Shown here one piece after another: positions 54,511 to 61,949 of a stretch of DNA of 64,000 nucleotides. The translations under genes were made by a program, and so were the position numbers. Where the stretch lies: contig JBNKDE010000007.1 of assembly GCA_050288105.1 (NCBI GenBank), positions 62,001 to 126,000 on the forward strand, in the 5' to 3' direction. The stretch's first letter is position 1, and the number at the start of each line of letters is the position of its first letter. Below the pieces are notes generated by a model that saw only the letters and a list, made by a program, of their open reading frames with translations, searched no databases and had not been told where the DNA came from. The DNA comes from JACNJF01 sp050288105 (lineage in GTDB: Bacteria; Pseudomonadota; Gammaproteobacteria; GCA-001735895).

Positions 54511-55368
54511 ATGGAATTTGAAGCGAAACAGATACCCGAAGGAATCAACACCAGCCAGGAGCATCCACTCAAGGAATTCTTTCTGTTACTCGCTGGTATC
54601 GGTGGAATTATCGCGATTGCCTTTATGGTCCTGATCGCCCTGTCTGACTATCTGATCCAGTATATTCCACTCGAAAAAGAGCAACAGTGGTTTAGCACTT
54701 CTACCCTGCCCTTCACCACAGATACCGATTCAGCGGAAGTAGCACCCCTCAACAGCTATCTGTTAAAACTGGTCAATCAATTAGCGCCATCGGCATCCGA
54801 CTCTGTACCCTATAGCATACAAATGATAGACGAAGATGAGCCTAATGCCTTTGTCACACCCGGCGGCCATATCTTTGTCACCAGGGGATTAATAAATCTC
54901 GTCAACAGTGAAAATGCACTGGCAATGGTTATCGCTCATGAAATGGCGCACCAGATTCATCGCCACCCTATTCGCAGCCTCGGCCGGGGGATGATCATAG
55001 GCATGGTTGCCATGATATTCACAGGTGTGGATGGTAGTGAATGGGCAAGCCAGATATTAACCAGCACCTTCAATCTAGGGCTACTTGCCTACAGCCGCGA
55101 GCAGGAACGCGAAGCCGACCAAACAGGATTAAAACTACTGGTCGACTACTATGGTCACTCGGCAGGCAGTCGTTATTTTTTCAACAAAATCATGAGCAAG
55201 CCAGAGTTTAAACAAACAAAACTGACCGAATACCTCAGCACCCACCCCAATACCGAAGAGCGCCTCAAATACCTGCAACAACATGCCGTGAATGAGGATC
55301 ACGCATTAACTCCCCTACCCGATTTCATACAGGCGTTTGTTGCCCAAGATTCCCCTACAGATCAATGA
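54511..55368 (+). CDS. M48 family zinc metalloprotease, membrane-anchored
   Basis: A 285-aa Ste24/HtpX-like peptidase. One N-terminal membrane helix (about 24-48) is followed by the catalytic site VIAHEMAHQIHRHP (HExxH) and the third ligand in SREQEREADQTGLKLL. The C-terminus has the substrate-groove segment STHPNTEERLKYL. It could degrade damaged envelope proteins. It is the last gene of the ybjQ-ybjQ-M48 operon; the integron-like region begins just after it. Confidence 0.88.
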   Translation: MEFEAKQIPEGINTSQEHPLKEFFLLLAGIGGIIAIAFMVLIALSDYLIQYIPLEKEQQWFSTSTLPFTTDTDSAEVAPLNSYLLKLVNQLAPSASDSVPYSIQMIDEDEPNAFVTPGGHIFVTRGLINLVNSENALAMVIAHEMAHQIHRHPIRSLGRGMIIGMVAMIFTGVDGSEWASQILTSTFNLGLLAYSREQEREADQTGLKLLVDYYGHSAGSRYFFNKIMSKPEFKQTKLTEYLSTHPNTEERLKYLQQHAVNEDHALTPLPDFIQAFVAQDSPTDQ

Positions 55369-55673
55369 GTCTACTGATTGATCCGTTTCTCAAGATAGAA
55401 GATGACGAGTCGCAGATCCATTTCTTCTCAAACATATTTCCGCAATTTCCCGAATCAAACCCCTATCCCGAAGTATGCTGAAAGCGTAAATTGCAGACTC
55501 AACTCGAGCTATAAGAAATAGATAAGCCTCTGTTACAAAAGTAAATTTCCCAATCTCCAGGATACGTTGACAAGCCATTTATCGGTCAATTAGTATGCCT
55601 GTATCTAGAAGAGGAAGCGGAAATAGAAGGAATCCGTCTAGTTCCTACTATTTCGGAATCCTGTTATGAAACT
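55369..55673. other. Non-coding stretch before the cassette array
   Basis: About 300 bp between the M48 gene and the first cassette. I find no convincing gene. A 62-codon open frame on the minus strand (55390-55578) has no ribosome site and no recognisable fold. GGAATCC occurs twice (55629 and 55655). No integrase fragment was recognised. It may be the leading edge or a decayed cassette. Confidence 0.4.
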
Positions 55674-55702
55674 GTTAGCTGATGATGGATCGAGCATTTA
55701 AA

Positions 55703-56743
55703 ATGAATTCTGTTTTTATTGATGAAAGCGGCTATACAGGAGCTGATTTATTAAATCAAGATCAGCCTTTTCAAGCCGCTTCAGCACTATATCTTTCAGA
55801 TTCTGATGCCAGGAGTCTTATTGAAAAGCACTTCCCTAAAATAAATTCAGAAGAGCTGAAGTATCGCAACCTCGCTAGAAGACAAACAAACTGGAATGCG
55901 TTGTATGCTCTCCAGTCAGATTTATTGAAGAACTACGAATGTGTTAGCTATATATGTGATAAAAGATTTTTGCTTATATTGCACTTTTTAGATTATGCAG
56001 TAGAACCTTTTTACTACGATCAGGGTATAAATCTTTACGAGGATGGTGGCAACTACTCTTTAGCTTCTTTGCTTTATTATACGGCTGACACCTTACTGAA
56101 AGGCGATAATTTCCGAGAGATATTGTATCTTTTTCAGCACGCGATGAAATCAAAATCAGAAGTTGCAGTGGTGGCTCTCATAGAAAAGGTCAAAGCCTCA
56201 CCTTGGCAAGAACTGCCGGAAGCGCTTGGTCCCTTAGCTCATGAAAGTCCATCATGTATAGAAGCCATCATGAATAAAGACGTATCCACAGATGGAGCAT
56301 ATGTAGTTTTGCTTTCTCTAATAAGTAGATTGGAAGCAGTGCTTAGTAAAAATTATGAGATAATTCATGATCGCTCAAAGAATTTGGAACAATATGACAT
56401 CACATTAAACAAGATGATCAATCATAGTGATGAGGTGTCTTTCAAAGAAACAGAAATAACCACTCTCAAATTTCCTTTGAAGCTTACAAGTGTTTCTCAA
56501 ATGGATTCAAAGGATTCACCTGGAGTGCAGCTCGCAGATATTCTTGTTGGGGGTATAATTGATTCTTCGAAAGCTATCACCGGGAAGAAAATAAACAATT
56601 ATAATAAGCGTATTGTAAATCTTTACAAAGATAATCAATTAATTCATTTATTGCCTAGCATAGACTTTGAGGAGCAAAAAAGGTTTAGAAAAGGCACCCA
56701 GGGGAGCGAAGTAATTGACTACTTTTCACGTCATTTCAGCTAA
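55703..56743 (+). CDS. DUF3800 domain protein (cassette 1)
   Basis: About 346 aa. The N-terminal FIDESG motif and the late PGVQLADILVGGI segment are the two signatures of DUF3800, a family with an RNase H-like acidic fold often found in phages, islands and defence-rich loci. The activity is unproven. ATG at 55703 puts FIDESG at the expected distance from the start; an ATG at 55682 is in frame. The stop codon lies inside the R'' end of the attC site that follows, a hallmark of integron cassettes. Confidence 0.78.
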   Translation: MNSVFIDESGYTGADLLNQDQPFQAASALYLSDSDARSLIEKHFPKINSEELKYRNLARRQTNWNALYALQSDLLKNYECVSYICDKRFLLILHFLDYAVEPFYYDQGINLYEDGGNYSLASLLYYTADTLLKGDNFREILYLFQHAMKSKSEVAVVALIEKVKASPWQELPEALGPLAHESPSCIEAIMNKDVSTDGAYVVLLSLISRLEAVLSKNYEIIHDRSKNLEQYDITLNKMINHSDEVSFKETEITTLKFPLKLTSVSQMDSKDSPGVQLADILVGGIIDSSKAITGKKINNYNKRIVNLYKDNQLIHLLPSIDFEEQKRFRKGTQGSEVIDYFSRHFS

Positions 56744-56809
56744 CAATCGCATGTTGCCGGACTGGTTTTTCGCTGCGCTCCAAACCATCCGCAAATGCGG
56801 GCGTTAGCT
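56738..56809 (+). other. attC recombination site 1
   Basis: A 72-bp imperfect palindrome between AGCTAAC (56738-56744) and GTTAGCT (56803-56809). Inner pairing: CGCAT with ATGCG, and GGACTGGTTT with AAACCATCC around a short apical loop. The geometry matches integron attC sites (R'', L'', L', R'). Confidence 0.82.
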
Positions 56810-56843
56810 ATTCGAGTATCACATAATAGGAATCTCTCCAAAT

Positions 56844-57512
56844 ATGGATTTTGATGAAAGATATAAAATGTATGAAGATCGCTATAAAAGCGAGCTTGAT
56901 ACGCGTGAAAAGATTGAAGGAAGGGTAAAAACACCATTTTCATTACTCATAGTTGTTTTCGGTCTTATTGGTTATCTTTTTAAGGTAACTGTTCTATCAG
57001 GAAATTTAGCCTTCGATCCTATGTTCTGGATTGCGTATGTGATAGCTGTCATTTTGTTCCTGGCGGCTATCGTGTTTTTCATTAAAACAATACACGGCTA
57101 TCACTATTTACTCGTGCCAACTCCCGAAGTTCTTGAGGGATACTTGCAAACAACACTAGACAAGTATACAAAAGATAATCCTAGTAAAGCGAAGCAATGG
57201 ACAAACGAAGCTTTTAAAGAATATCTATTTGAATGCTACGTTAAATTTACATCACAAAATACCAAGAACAACGATACTAAATCACTAAATATTAGCCGTT
57301 GTCTCGGTATGTTAATAGGTTCTTTCATTATTGTATGCGCATCTTATTTTCCTTACTATCAAGGTGTGCTAGACCAAAAGGAGAAGCTGAATGTCCAACA
57401 AACCACCGCCACCACCTCCACCTCCACCGAGGGATGTACGGGGCCAGCCGCCAAATCGACCCCAACGCCCAGTTCCAGCGCCACCACCTCGGGGGCGGCC
57501 AAAATAAATTAG
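56844..57512 (+). CDS. Membrane protein of unknown family (cassette 2)
   Basis: A 222-aa protein. The charged N-terminus (MDFDERYKMYEDRYKSELDT) is followed by helices at about 31-50 and 56-78, a ~75-residue soluble domain and a third helix (about 155-173). This layout recalls SLATT-type effector membrane proteins, but I cannot assign the family. The last ~40 residues are Thr/Ser/Ala-rich low complexity. That stretch is the out-of-frame reading of a poly-proline microprotein gene (57391-57507), so the real C-terminus may be shaped by overlap. Confidence 0.65.
   Translation: MDFDERYKMYEDRYKSELDTREKIEGRVKTPFSLLIVVFGLIGYLFKVTVLSGNLAFDPMFWIAYVIAVILFLAAIVFFIKTIHGYHYLLVPTPEVLEGYLQTTLDKYTKDNPSKAKQWTNEAFKEYLFECYVKFTSQNTKNNDTKSLNISRCLGMLIGSFIIVCASYFPYYQGVLDQKEKLNVQQTTATTSTSTEGCTGPAAKSTPTPSSSATTSGAAKIN
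57391..57507 (+). CDS. Poly-proline microprotein overlapping the membrane protein gene
   Basis: A 38-aa open frame in the +1 frame relative to the host gene, starting MSNKPPPPPPPPPRDVRG and continuing proline/arginine-rich to PRGRPK. It has an ideal AAGGAG ribosome site 7 nt before the ATG and a stop 5 bp before that of the larger gene. The match of ribosome site, start and strongly biased composition makes translation plausible. Poly-Pro runs need EF-P and can bind SH3-like or profilin-like partners; the role is unknown. Confidence 0.6.
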   Translation: MSNKPPPPPPPPPRDVRGQPPNRPQRPVPAPPPRGRPK

Positions 57513-57620
57513 TTAACAAGTCGTGCCAGTCGGACAGTTTGTTCCGTGGCTTCTTTTGTGCTGGCCGCTACGCTAGCACAAACGCCACTCCACAAACTTC
57601 CGCTGCACTCAGCGTTATGC
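57511..57620 (+). other. attC recombination site 2
   Basis: About 110 bp from AGTTAAC (57511-57517) to GTTATGC (57614-57620). Long imperfect pairing: CGGA with TCCG, AGTTTGT with ACAAACT, GTGGC with GCCAC, then TTTGTGCT with AGCACAAA around the apical loop. The host gene stop lies at its left edge. Confidence 0.8.
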
Positions 57621-57648
57621 GCCCCCGTAAAATAAACAGGATAGAAAT

Positions 57649-58014
57649 ATGTCAGACTGTATTACAAATTTTTTTGATGCTTGGCAGATAGAGGACGCTG
57701 AGATTCGTCTTGCTAAAATAAATAGTGCTGTGACAGAAAATATACAGTACGACGATCCCCGTACACCTGAAACTCTAAATGGTATTGAAGCATTAAGTAA
57801 CTATGTAGCCATGTTTAGTGCAAATGCTCCCGGTTGGTCAGCGAAAGTGGTTAAAAGCGATACCATCGCAAGTGTCACTCGTGTCACTGTCGCTTTTGCT
57901 GGTATGGGTCCAGATGGTTCGCAGCAAGTTCAGCTCGGACAATATTTCGTAGAAATGGACGGGGATTTAATTTCCCGTATGGTAGGCTTTGTTGGTACTG
58001 GTGAGCAGAATTGA
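57649..58014 (+). CDS. NTF2/SnoaL-like protein (cassette 3)
   Basis: A 121-aa single-domain protein of the nuclear-transport-factor-2-like fold. It begins CITNFFDAWQIEDAEIRLAK, contains VTENIQYDDPRTPETLNGIE and ends with the strand DLISRMVGFVG, the usual SnoaL_2 pattern. Such proteins bind or isomerise small ligands, or occur as cassette proteins of unknown role. The start is 29 bp after the preceding attC, and the next attC lies 20 bp after the stop. Confidence 0.72.
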   Translation: MSDCITNFFDAWQIEDAEIRLAKINSAVTENIQYDDPRTPETLNGIEALSNYVAMFSANAPGWSAKVVKSDTIASVTRVTVAFAGMGPDGSQQVQLGQYFVEMDGDLISRMVGFVGTGEQN

Positions 58015-58033
58015 ATTTGCGTGCAGGCAATTC

Positions 58034-58115
58034 GCATAACAAGCACATCAAAAATTTGCCCACGAAAAACGTGGGCTCGAACAAAAAGCGGCGCGTCTGA
58101 GCTTTGATGTTATAC
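58034..58115 (+). other. attC recombination site 3
   Basis: 82 bp from GCATAAC (58034-58040) to GTTATAC (58109-58115), with ACATCAAA pairing TTTGATGT in the stem and an additional perfect hairpin GCCCACG/CGTGGGC placed asymmetrically on the left side. Confidence 0.78.
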
Positions 58116-58125
58116 ATAAATAGAT

Positions 58126-58665
58126 ATGGATACAAAAATACTCACAATTCCTGGTTATGGTGGTTCAGGTGAAGATCACTGGCAAACTTATTGGGAAAAT
58201 GAAATTGAAAATACGGTGCGAGTAGAACAAGAAAACTGGGATAACCCTCAACTAGATTTATGGGTTGAAACACTAGACTCGTACATACAGAAAAATCAGA
58301 ATTATGTTCTGGTTGCCCATAGCCTGGCTTGCTCTCTTGTTGCTCACTGGTCTTCAAAATATGAATCTAACTCAATAACAGGAGCGTTATTGGTTTCCCC
58401 TAGTGATGTTGATTCTCCAGAACATACACCCGATGAGGTGCGCAATTTCTCTCCTATGCCAACAAACGAATTACCATTTAACAGCATAGTGGTGGCGAGT
58501 AATAATGATCCGTATGTCTCAATAAAAAGAGCAGAGTTTTTCGCCAGGTCATGGGGTAGCGAATTTGTGAGTCTTGATTCCTATGGCCATATAAATGCAG
58601 ATTCAAACTTGAAGTCATGGCCGCAGGGACAGGGTTATCTTAGAAAATTGATAAGTAATGTATAA
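58126..58665 (+). CDS. RBBP9/YdeN-like serine hydrolase (cassette 4)
   Basis: A 179-aa alpha/beta hydrolase of the RBBP9 family. Start: ILTIPGYGGSGEDHWQTYWE. The nucleophile elbow is AHSLACSLVAHW, differing from GHSLG. The acid is in ASNNDPYVS and the histidine is in GHINADS. The W-rich C-terminus (SWPQGQGYL) is typical. The natural substrate is unknown. The ATG is 11 bp after the preceding attC. The stop TAA is part of TATAAC, which would be the R'' of a fourth, incomplete attC. Confidence 0.8.
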   Translation: MDTKILTIPGYGGSGEDHWQTYWENEIENTVRVEQENWDNPQLDLWVETLDSYIQKNQNYVLVAHSLACSLVAHWSSKYESNSITGALLVSPSDVDSPEHTPDEVRNFSPMPTNELPFNSIVVASNNDPYVSIKRAEFFARSWGSEFVSLDSYGHINADSNLKSWPQGQGYLRKLISNV

Positions 58666-58689
58666 CGAAAGCCTTCAAAGGATAATAAA

Positions 58690-59092
58690 ATGAAAAAATT
58701 TCTAACGGTATTATTCATGGTTGCAATCTCAGGGCATGGTGGAAACAGATACTCTTTGTCCTGTAAAAGAAATAATCAACGAACCTGATCGCTTGAAAGG
58801 TACCCCCTTTAAATTCTTTTAATCTGGTCAATTGAAAAAATACGCCGGGGCCCGATATCGGATGGGTGGAGAAGCAGGGGAAAGTTTATAGTTTTGCTTT
58901 GAATATCGACCTGTTAGATTCTTCGGACGCTAAAAAACGTGTAGAGCTGGGCCGAAAAAGTCTTACCGCTTTGGGTATATTATGATGATCGTTCTGGAGA
59001 ATCGAGGGCTCATGAAAAATATAAATCAGCTGAATCGAATCATGTCCTACCATGGTTTTTTTCTACAGCCTCGTCAGGTTTAAAAAGATCTC
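58690..59092 (+). pseudogene. Frameshifted small lipoprotein/secreted protein remnant
   Basis: A signal-like start MKKFLTVLFMVAISG at 58690 is broken shortly afterwards. Plausible protein sequence continues in other frames: MVETDTLCPVKEIINEPD, then PDIGWVEKQGKVYSFALNID, then YYDDRSGESRAHEKYK up to the start of the VOC gene. At least three frame changes are needed. The original family is not recognised. It begins just where the fourth attC breaks off, so deletion and decay happened at this edge. Confidence 0.5.
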
Positions 59093-59488
59093 ATGAAGAT
59101 AGCCAGTATAGATCACATCGTACTCACGGTTCAGGACATCGAAGCAACAGTTCATTTTTACGAATCAGTTCTGGGAATGAGCAGCGAAGTTTTTGGCGCA
59201 GGAAGGGTTGCGCTGAAGTTTGGGCAGCAAAAAATTAATCTTCATCAGTATGGCAATGAGTTCGAGCCCAAAGCCCAGACTCCTAAGCCGGGCTCAGAAG
59301 ATCTGTGCTTTGTCACTGAAGTCAAATTATCGGAGGCAATGGAGCACGTTCAAAAACAGGGTGTGGCAATTATCGAAGGTCCGGTGGCAAGAACAGGCGC
59401 ATCGGGTCCAATCATGTCCTTTTACTTCCGAGATCCCGATGGAAACCTCATTGAAATTGCCTCTTACGAAGCAACACATCACAGGTGA
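59093..59488 (+). CDS. VOC family protein (glyoxalase/FosX-like fold)
   Basis: A 131-aa single VOC domain: IDHIVLTVQDIEATVHFYES, the middle KINLHQYG, and FYFRDPDGNLIEIASYE at the end. Likely metal ligands are His8, His in LHQYG and Glu in IEIAS. The group includes glyoxalase-like and antibiotic-modifying enzymes; the substrate is unknown. VOC genes are common integron cassettes, but no attC follows this one. The ATG has little ribosome-site support. Confidence 0.8.
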   Translation: MKIASIDHIVLTVQDIEATVHFYESVLGMSSEVFGAGRVALKFGQQKINLHQYGNEFEPKAQTPKPGSEDLCFVTEVKLSEAMEHVQKQGVAIIEGPVARTGASGPIMSFYFRDPDGNLIEIASYEATHHR

Positions 59489-59633
59489 ATCATGCCCTGT
59501 CGGGCGGCTGCAACAGCCTCCGTCACGCTGCACATCACTACGGCCCCAAATGCAGGTGTCTTATTGAAGCAAGCATGAAATTTCTATCACCTGTACCTGA
59601 TAATACCATGCCCCTGCTTAATTGACTTATCAC

Positions 59634-60131
59634 TTAAGGCGCTCTTGCCGTTAGTTTGAGAAAACCGCCAAGACTCAGTAACAGCAGCGAAGCCGATGCA
59701 ATAATTGCTACTGGGTAGGACAGATTACCAGCCAGTTCAAGCTGGCTATATTTTATCACCATGATCAGTCCTTCCAGTACCAGAGCCGTACATACAACGG
59801 CAACAAATCGAGTAATGGACCTGCGCACTGAACTATAAATATCACCCTGTTCATGTTCTTCATCGGAGTACTCCTTTCCAATACCAACACCGAGTTCAAA
59901 TATGGCCAGCGAAACCACTGCTATGTTGATCGTTTTAATTAAACCGTTAGCCAGTGACTCTACGCTGCTAAAGGAGTGGATGAATTCATATATCGCCAGA
60001 CCACCTAAGGTAATAGACAGTAGCATGAATAGAAAATAGAAGATCCTTGCCATCAGGTACTTGATGTTTTCCATATAGGAAGCTTGACGAAGGGTGTTTT
60101 GAGCGCAATTCTGTAAATAGAGTTCTGACAT
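59634..60131 (-). CDS. Four-helix inner membrane protein, unknown function
   Basis: A 165-aa protein with four hydrophobic helices (about 30-50, 63-83, 108-128 and 138-158) and an acidic loop with GIGKEYSDEEHEQGDIY. The overall pattern resembles small 'general glycosylation/transporter-like' membrane proteins, but I recognise no family. It starts at 60131 or, 19 codons in, at 60074. It stands alone between the VOC gene and a 325-bp gap (60132-60456), in which I see no gene and only AT-rich, promoter-like sequence (TATAAT at 60314). Confidence 0.6.
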   Translation of the reverse strand: MSELYLQNCAQNTLRQASYMENIKYLMARIFYFLFMLLSITLGGLAIYEFIHSFSSVESLANGLIKTINIAVVSLAIFELGVGIGKEYSDEEHEQGDIYSSVRRSITRFVAVVCTALVLEGLIMVIKYSQLELAGNLSYPVAIIASASLLLLSLGGFLKLTARAP

Positions 60132-60456
60132 ATAGACCCACTGTTGCCTTTAATAGTGATTGATTCAGTTCGATAAACTCACACCATTAAAGTTCGACAG
60201 TAAGTAGAGGAAACATAATATTTCACAGTTTGCAGTAAATGATTAAATATGCGCTAGACAGACGCTAGTTTTGTTAAACAACCGTTGTACTAATGATAAA
60301 TATGAACTTTTTCTATAATTTGAATTGTAAAATTGAATTGAAACAATACCCAAGCGGCTGCTAATTGCTTAGAATATGACCTTGTTTAGCCCTGATCCAA
60401 CCAGCAGTTCTCAGGTATAAGCCACCTCTGGTAATACGATGTGTCCTGGAAGACCT

Positions 60457-60879
60457 ATGAAAGTAAATAGAGCTGCAATATTCATTATTTCGAGTCTTTT
60501 ATGCCTGTCCACGGCACAGGCTGCTGTTAATCTTTATCAGCAATGGAAGAACGGATTAAAAGGTTCCAGACTCACAGCCTATTCAGGCTCTGTCATTAAC
60601 TCAAACAGTACCTTAACCACGATAAATTTCTGCCACGATGGTCAACGCTATAATTATTATCGCGAAGGCAGCTGGTCTGTTCCAGGCATGGCGGGCGGCG
60701 CATCTAATAGCAGGATTAGCGGACGCTGGGATATTCAACAGACAGGCTACAGCGTTTCTTTAACCTACGTGACCGATCAGGGACAGAGTGGCTCCTTTTT
60801 GATCTACCTGCAATCGAATGGCAAGGTCAATATCGGGGGAACCGCTTATTCTGTACAATCTGGCGCCGCTGACTGCTAA
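60457..60879 (+). CDS. Small secreted protein, unknown function
   Basis: A 140-aa exported protein. The ATG at 60457 has GGAAG upstream and gives a signal peptide (1-22, ending TAQA); an ATG at 60439 is in frame. The mature part is Gly/Ser/Thr/Tyr-rich with beta-strand spacing (SWSVPGMAGGASNSRISGRWDI, VNIGGTAYSVQSG) and two cysteines (one in FCHDGQ, one C-terminal), which may form a disulfide. It resembles small beta-sandwich secreted proteins. Its stop overlaps the modC stop within a CTGCTAA-C-TTAGCAG palindrome. Confidence 0.65.
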   Translation: MKVNRAAIFIISSLLCLSTAQAAVNLYQQWKNGLKGSRLTAYSGSVINSNSTLTTINFCHDGQRYNYYREGSWSVPGMAGGASNSRISGRWDIQQTGYSVSLTYVTDQGQSGSFLIYLQSNGKVNIGGTAYSVQSGAADC

Positions 60880-61949
60880 CTTAGCAGCGAAACACTCTTA
60901 ACCTGCGCATATAAAAGCAGCCCCTCACGTACCCCCAGAGCTACGGCTGAGCGTCGTGTAATACGCGACAGCAATGTTTGACCATCAAGCAATTTCAGTC
61001 TCACAATCACCTGAGTTTGATTGATATCTTTGGCATCTATCACCACCGCAGGCAATACATTCAGAATACTGGTATCTGAATGCGCGGATAATGACAGACT
61101 CACATCGCGCGCCCTGATTTCTACACGGGCATGTTGCCCTACTCTCAGATCTTCACGCGATACCGCGACCCGGCCGCTATCCATAGAGACCCAGGTAAGA
61201 TGATAATCGTAATCATGAGCGGATATGACACCTTCCAGTAGAGAGGATGCATCATCGTAGCTGGCGATAGGCAGATCCAGCTGTGTCAGTAGACTGGCGG
61301 CCGGGCCCTGTGCAATAACCTGTCCCTGTTTTAGCAGCACCAGATGATCCGCAAGACGCGCGACTTCATGCGGATCATGCGATACATACAAGGTTGGAAT
61401 ACCAAACTCATCATGCAGGTTTTCCAGATAGGGCAATATGGTACGTTTAGCGCCGTGATCGAGTGCCGACAGGGGTTCATCCATCAACAGCAGATCAGGA
61501 CTGGTCAGCAAGGCTCTGGCTATTGCTACACGCTGGCGCTCTCCGCCGGACAGTCGTACGGTATCGCGTTGCAACAGGGGCACGATGCCGAGTAATTCAA
61601 CGACATCATCAAACTTCAGCAGACGTGCATCAGGGTGGATACGACGCCAGCCGTATTCCAGGTTTCGCCTGACCGACAAATGCGGAAACAAACTGGCTTC
61701 CTGGAATACATAGCCCAGTGAGCGTTTATGGCTGGGCACAAAACGATGCGCGTCCTGCCACACTTCACCCTTCACCCGTACGCTACCCTTAAGTGCTTTA
61801 TTTAATCCTGCAATCGCGCGTAGTACCGAGGTTTTCCCACAACCTGAATGGCCAAAAATTGCGGTCACACCGGTAGCAGGCGCTGAAAATTTAACATCCA
61901 GATTGAACTCGCCCAGAGTCCCGCGCAGGTCAACTTCTATCCCCGTCAT
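60876..61949 (-). CDS. modC: Molybdate ABC transporter ATP-binding protein
   Basis: A 357-aa ATPase. Walker A is GHSGCGKTS, the signature is RLSGGERQRVAIARAL, Walker B is LLLMDEPLSALD, and a C-terminal Mop/TOBE domain (about 295-355) includes EIRARDVSLSLSAHSDTSIL. It energises ModB. It overlaps modB by 4 bp and is last in modE-A-B-C. Confidence 0.94.
   Translation of the reverse strand: MTGIEVDLRGTLGEFNLDVKFSAPATGVTAIFGHSGCGKTSVLRAIAGLNKALKGSVRVKGEVWQDAHRFVPSHKRSLGYVFQEASLFPHLSVRRNLEYGWRRIHPDARLLKFDDVVELLGIVPLLQRDTVRLSGGERQRVAIARALLTSPDLLLMDEPLSALDHGAKRTILPYLENLHDEFGIPTLYVSHDPHEVARLADHLVLLKQGQVIAQGPAASLLTQLDLPIASYDDASSLLEGVISAHDYDYHLTWVSMDSGRVAVSREDLRVGQHARVEIRARDVSLSLSAHSDTSILNVLPAVVIDAKDINQTQVIVRLKLLDGQTLLSRITRRSAVALGVREGLLLYAQVKSVSLLS

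Larger units (their letters stand above)
55674..58680 (+). mobile_element. Integron gene-cassette array without integrase (CALIN type)
   Basis: Four consecutive plus-strand units, each a promoterless gene followed by an attC-like site (56738-56809, 57511-57620, 58034-58115 and a truncated one from 58660). The unit junctions are GTTAGC at 55674, GTTAGCT at 56803, GTTATGC at 57614 and GTTATAC at 58109. The sequence is visibly more AT-rich than the flanks. There is no intI nearby. The GTTAGC after ATGAAACT at 55667 could be an attI remnant or the end of a lost attC. Cassette genes: DUF3800; membrane protein plus microprotein; NTF2-like; RBBP9-like. Confidence 0.8.

Noticed and set aside
55390..55578. 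62-codon minus-strand frame before the cassette array
   Set aside because: No ribosome site, no family resemblance; I considered a four-helix bundle (23S intervening sequence) protein but the motifs do not fit.
57299..57691. 130-codon frame overlapping cassette 2 and attC 2
   Set aside because: It runs through an attC site and into the NTF2-like gene in another frame and has no ribosome site.
59093..59588. VOC gene as a fifth integron cassette
   Set aside because: No AAC...GTT palindrome follows it; only a GC-rich stretch without attC ends.
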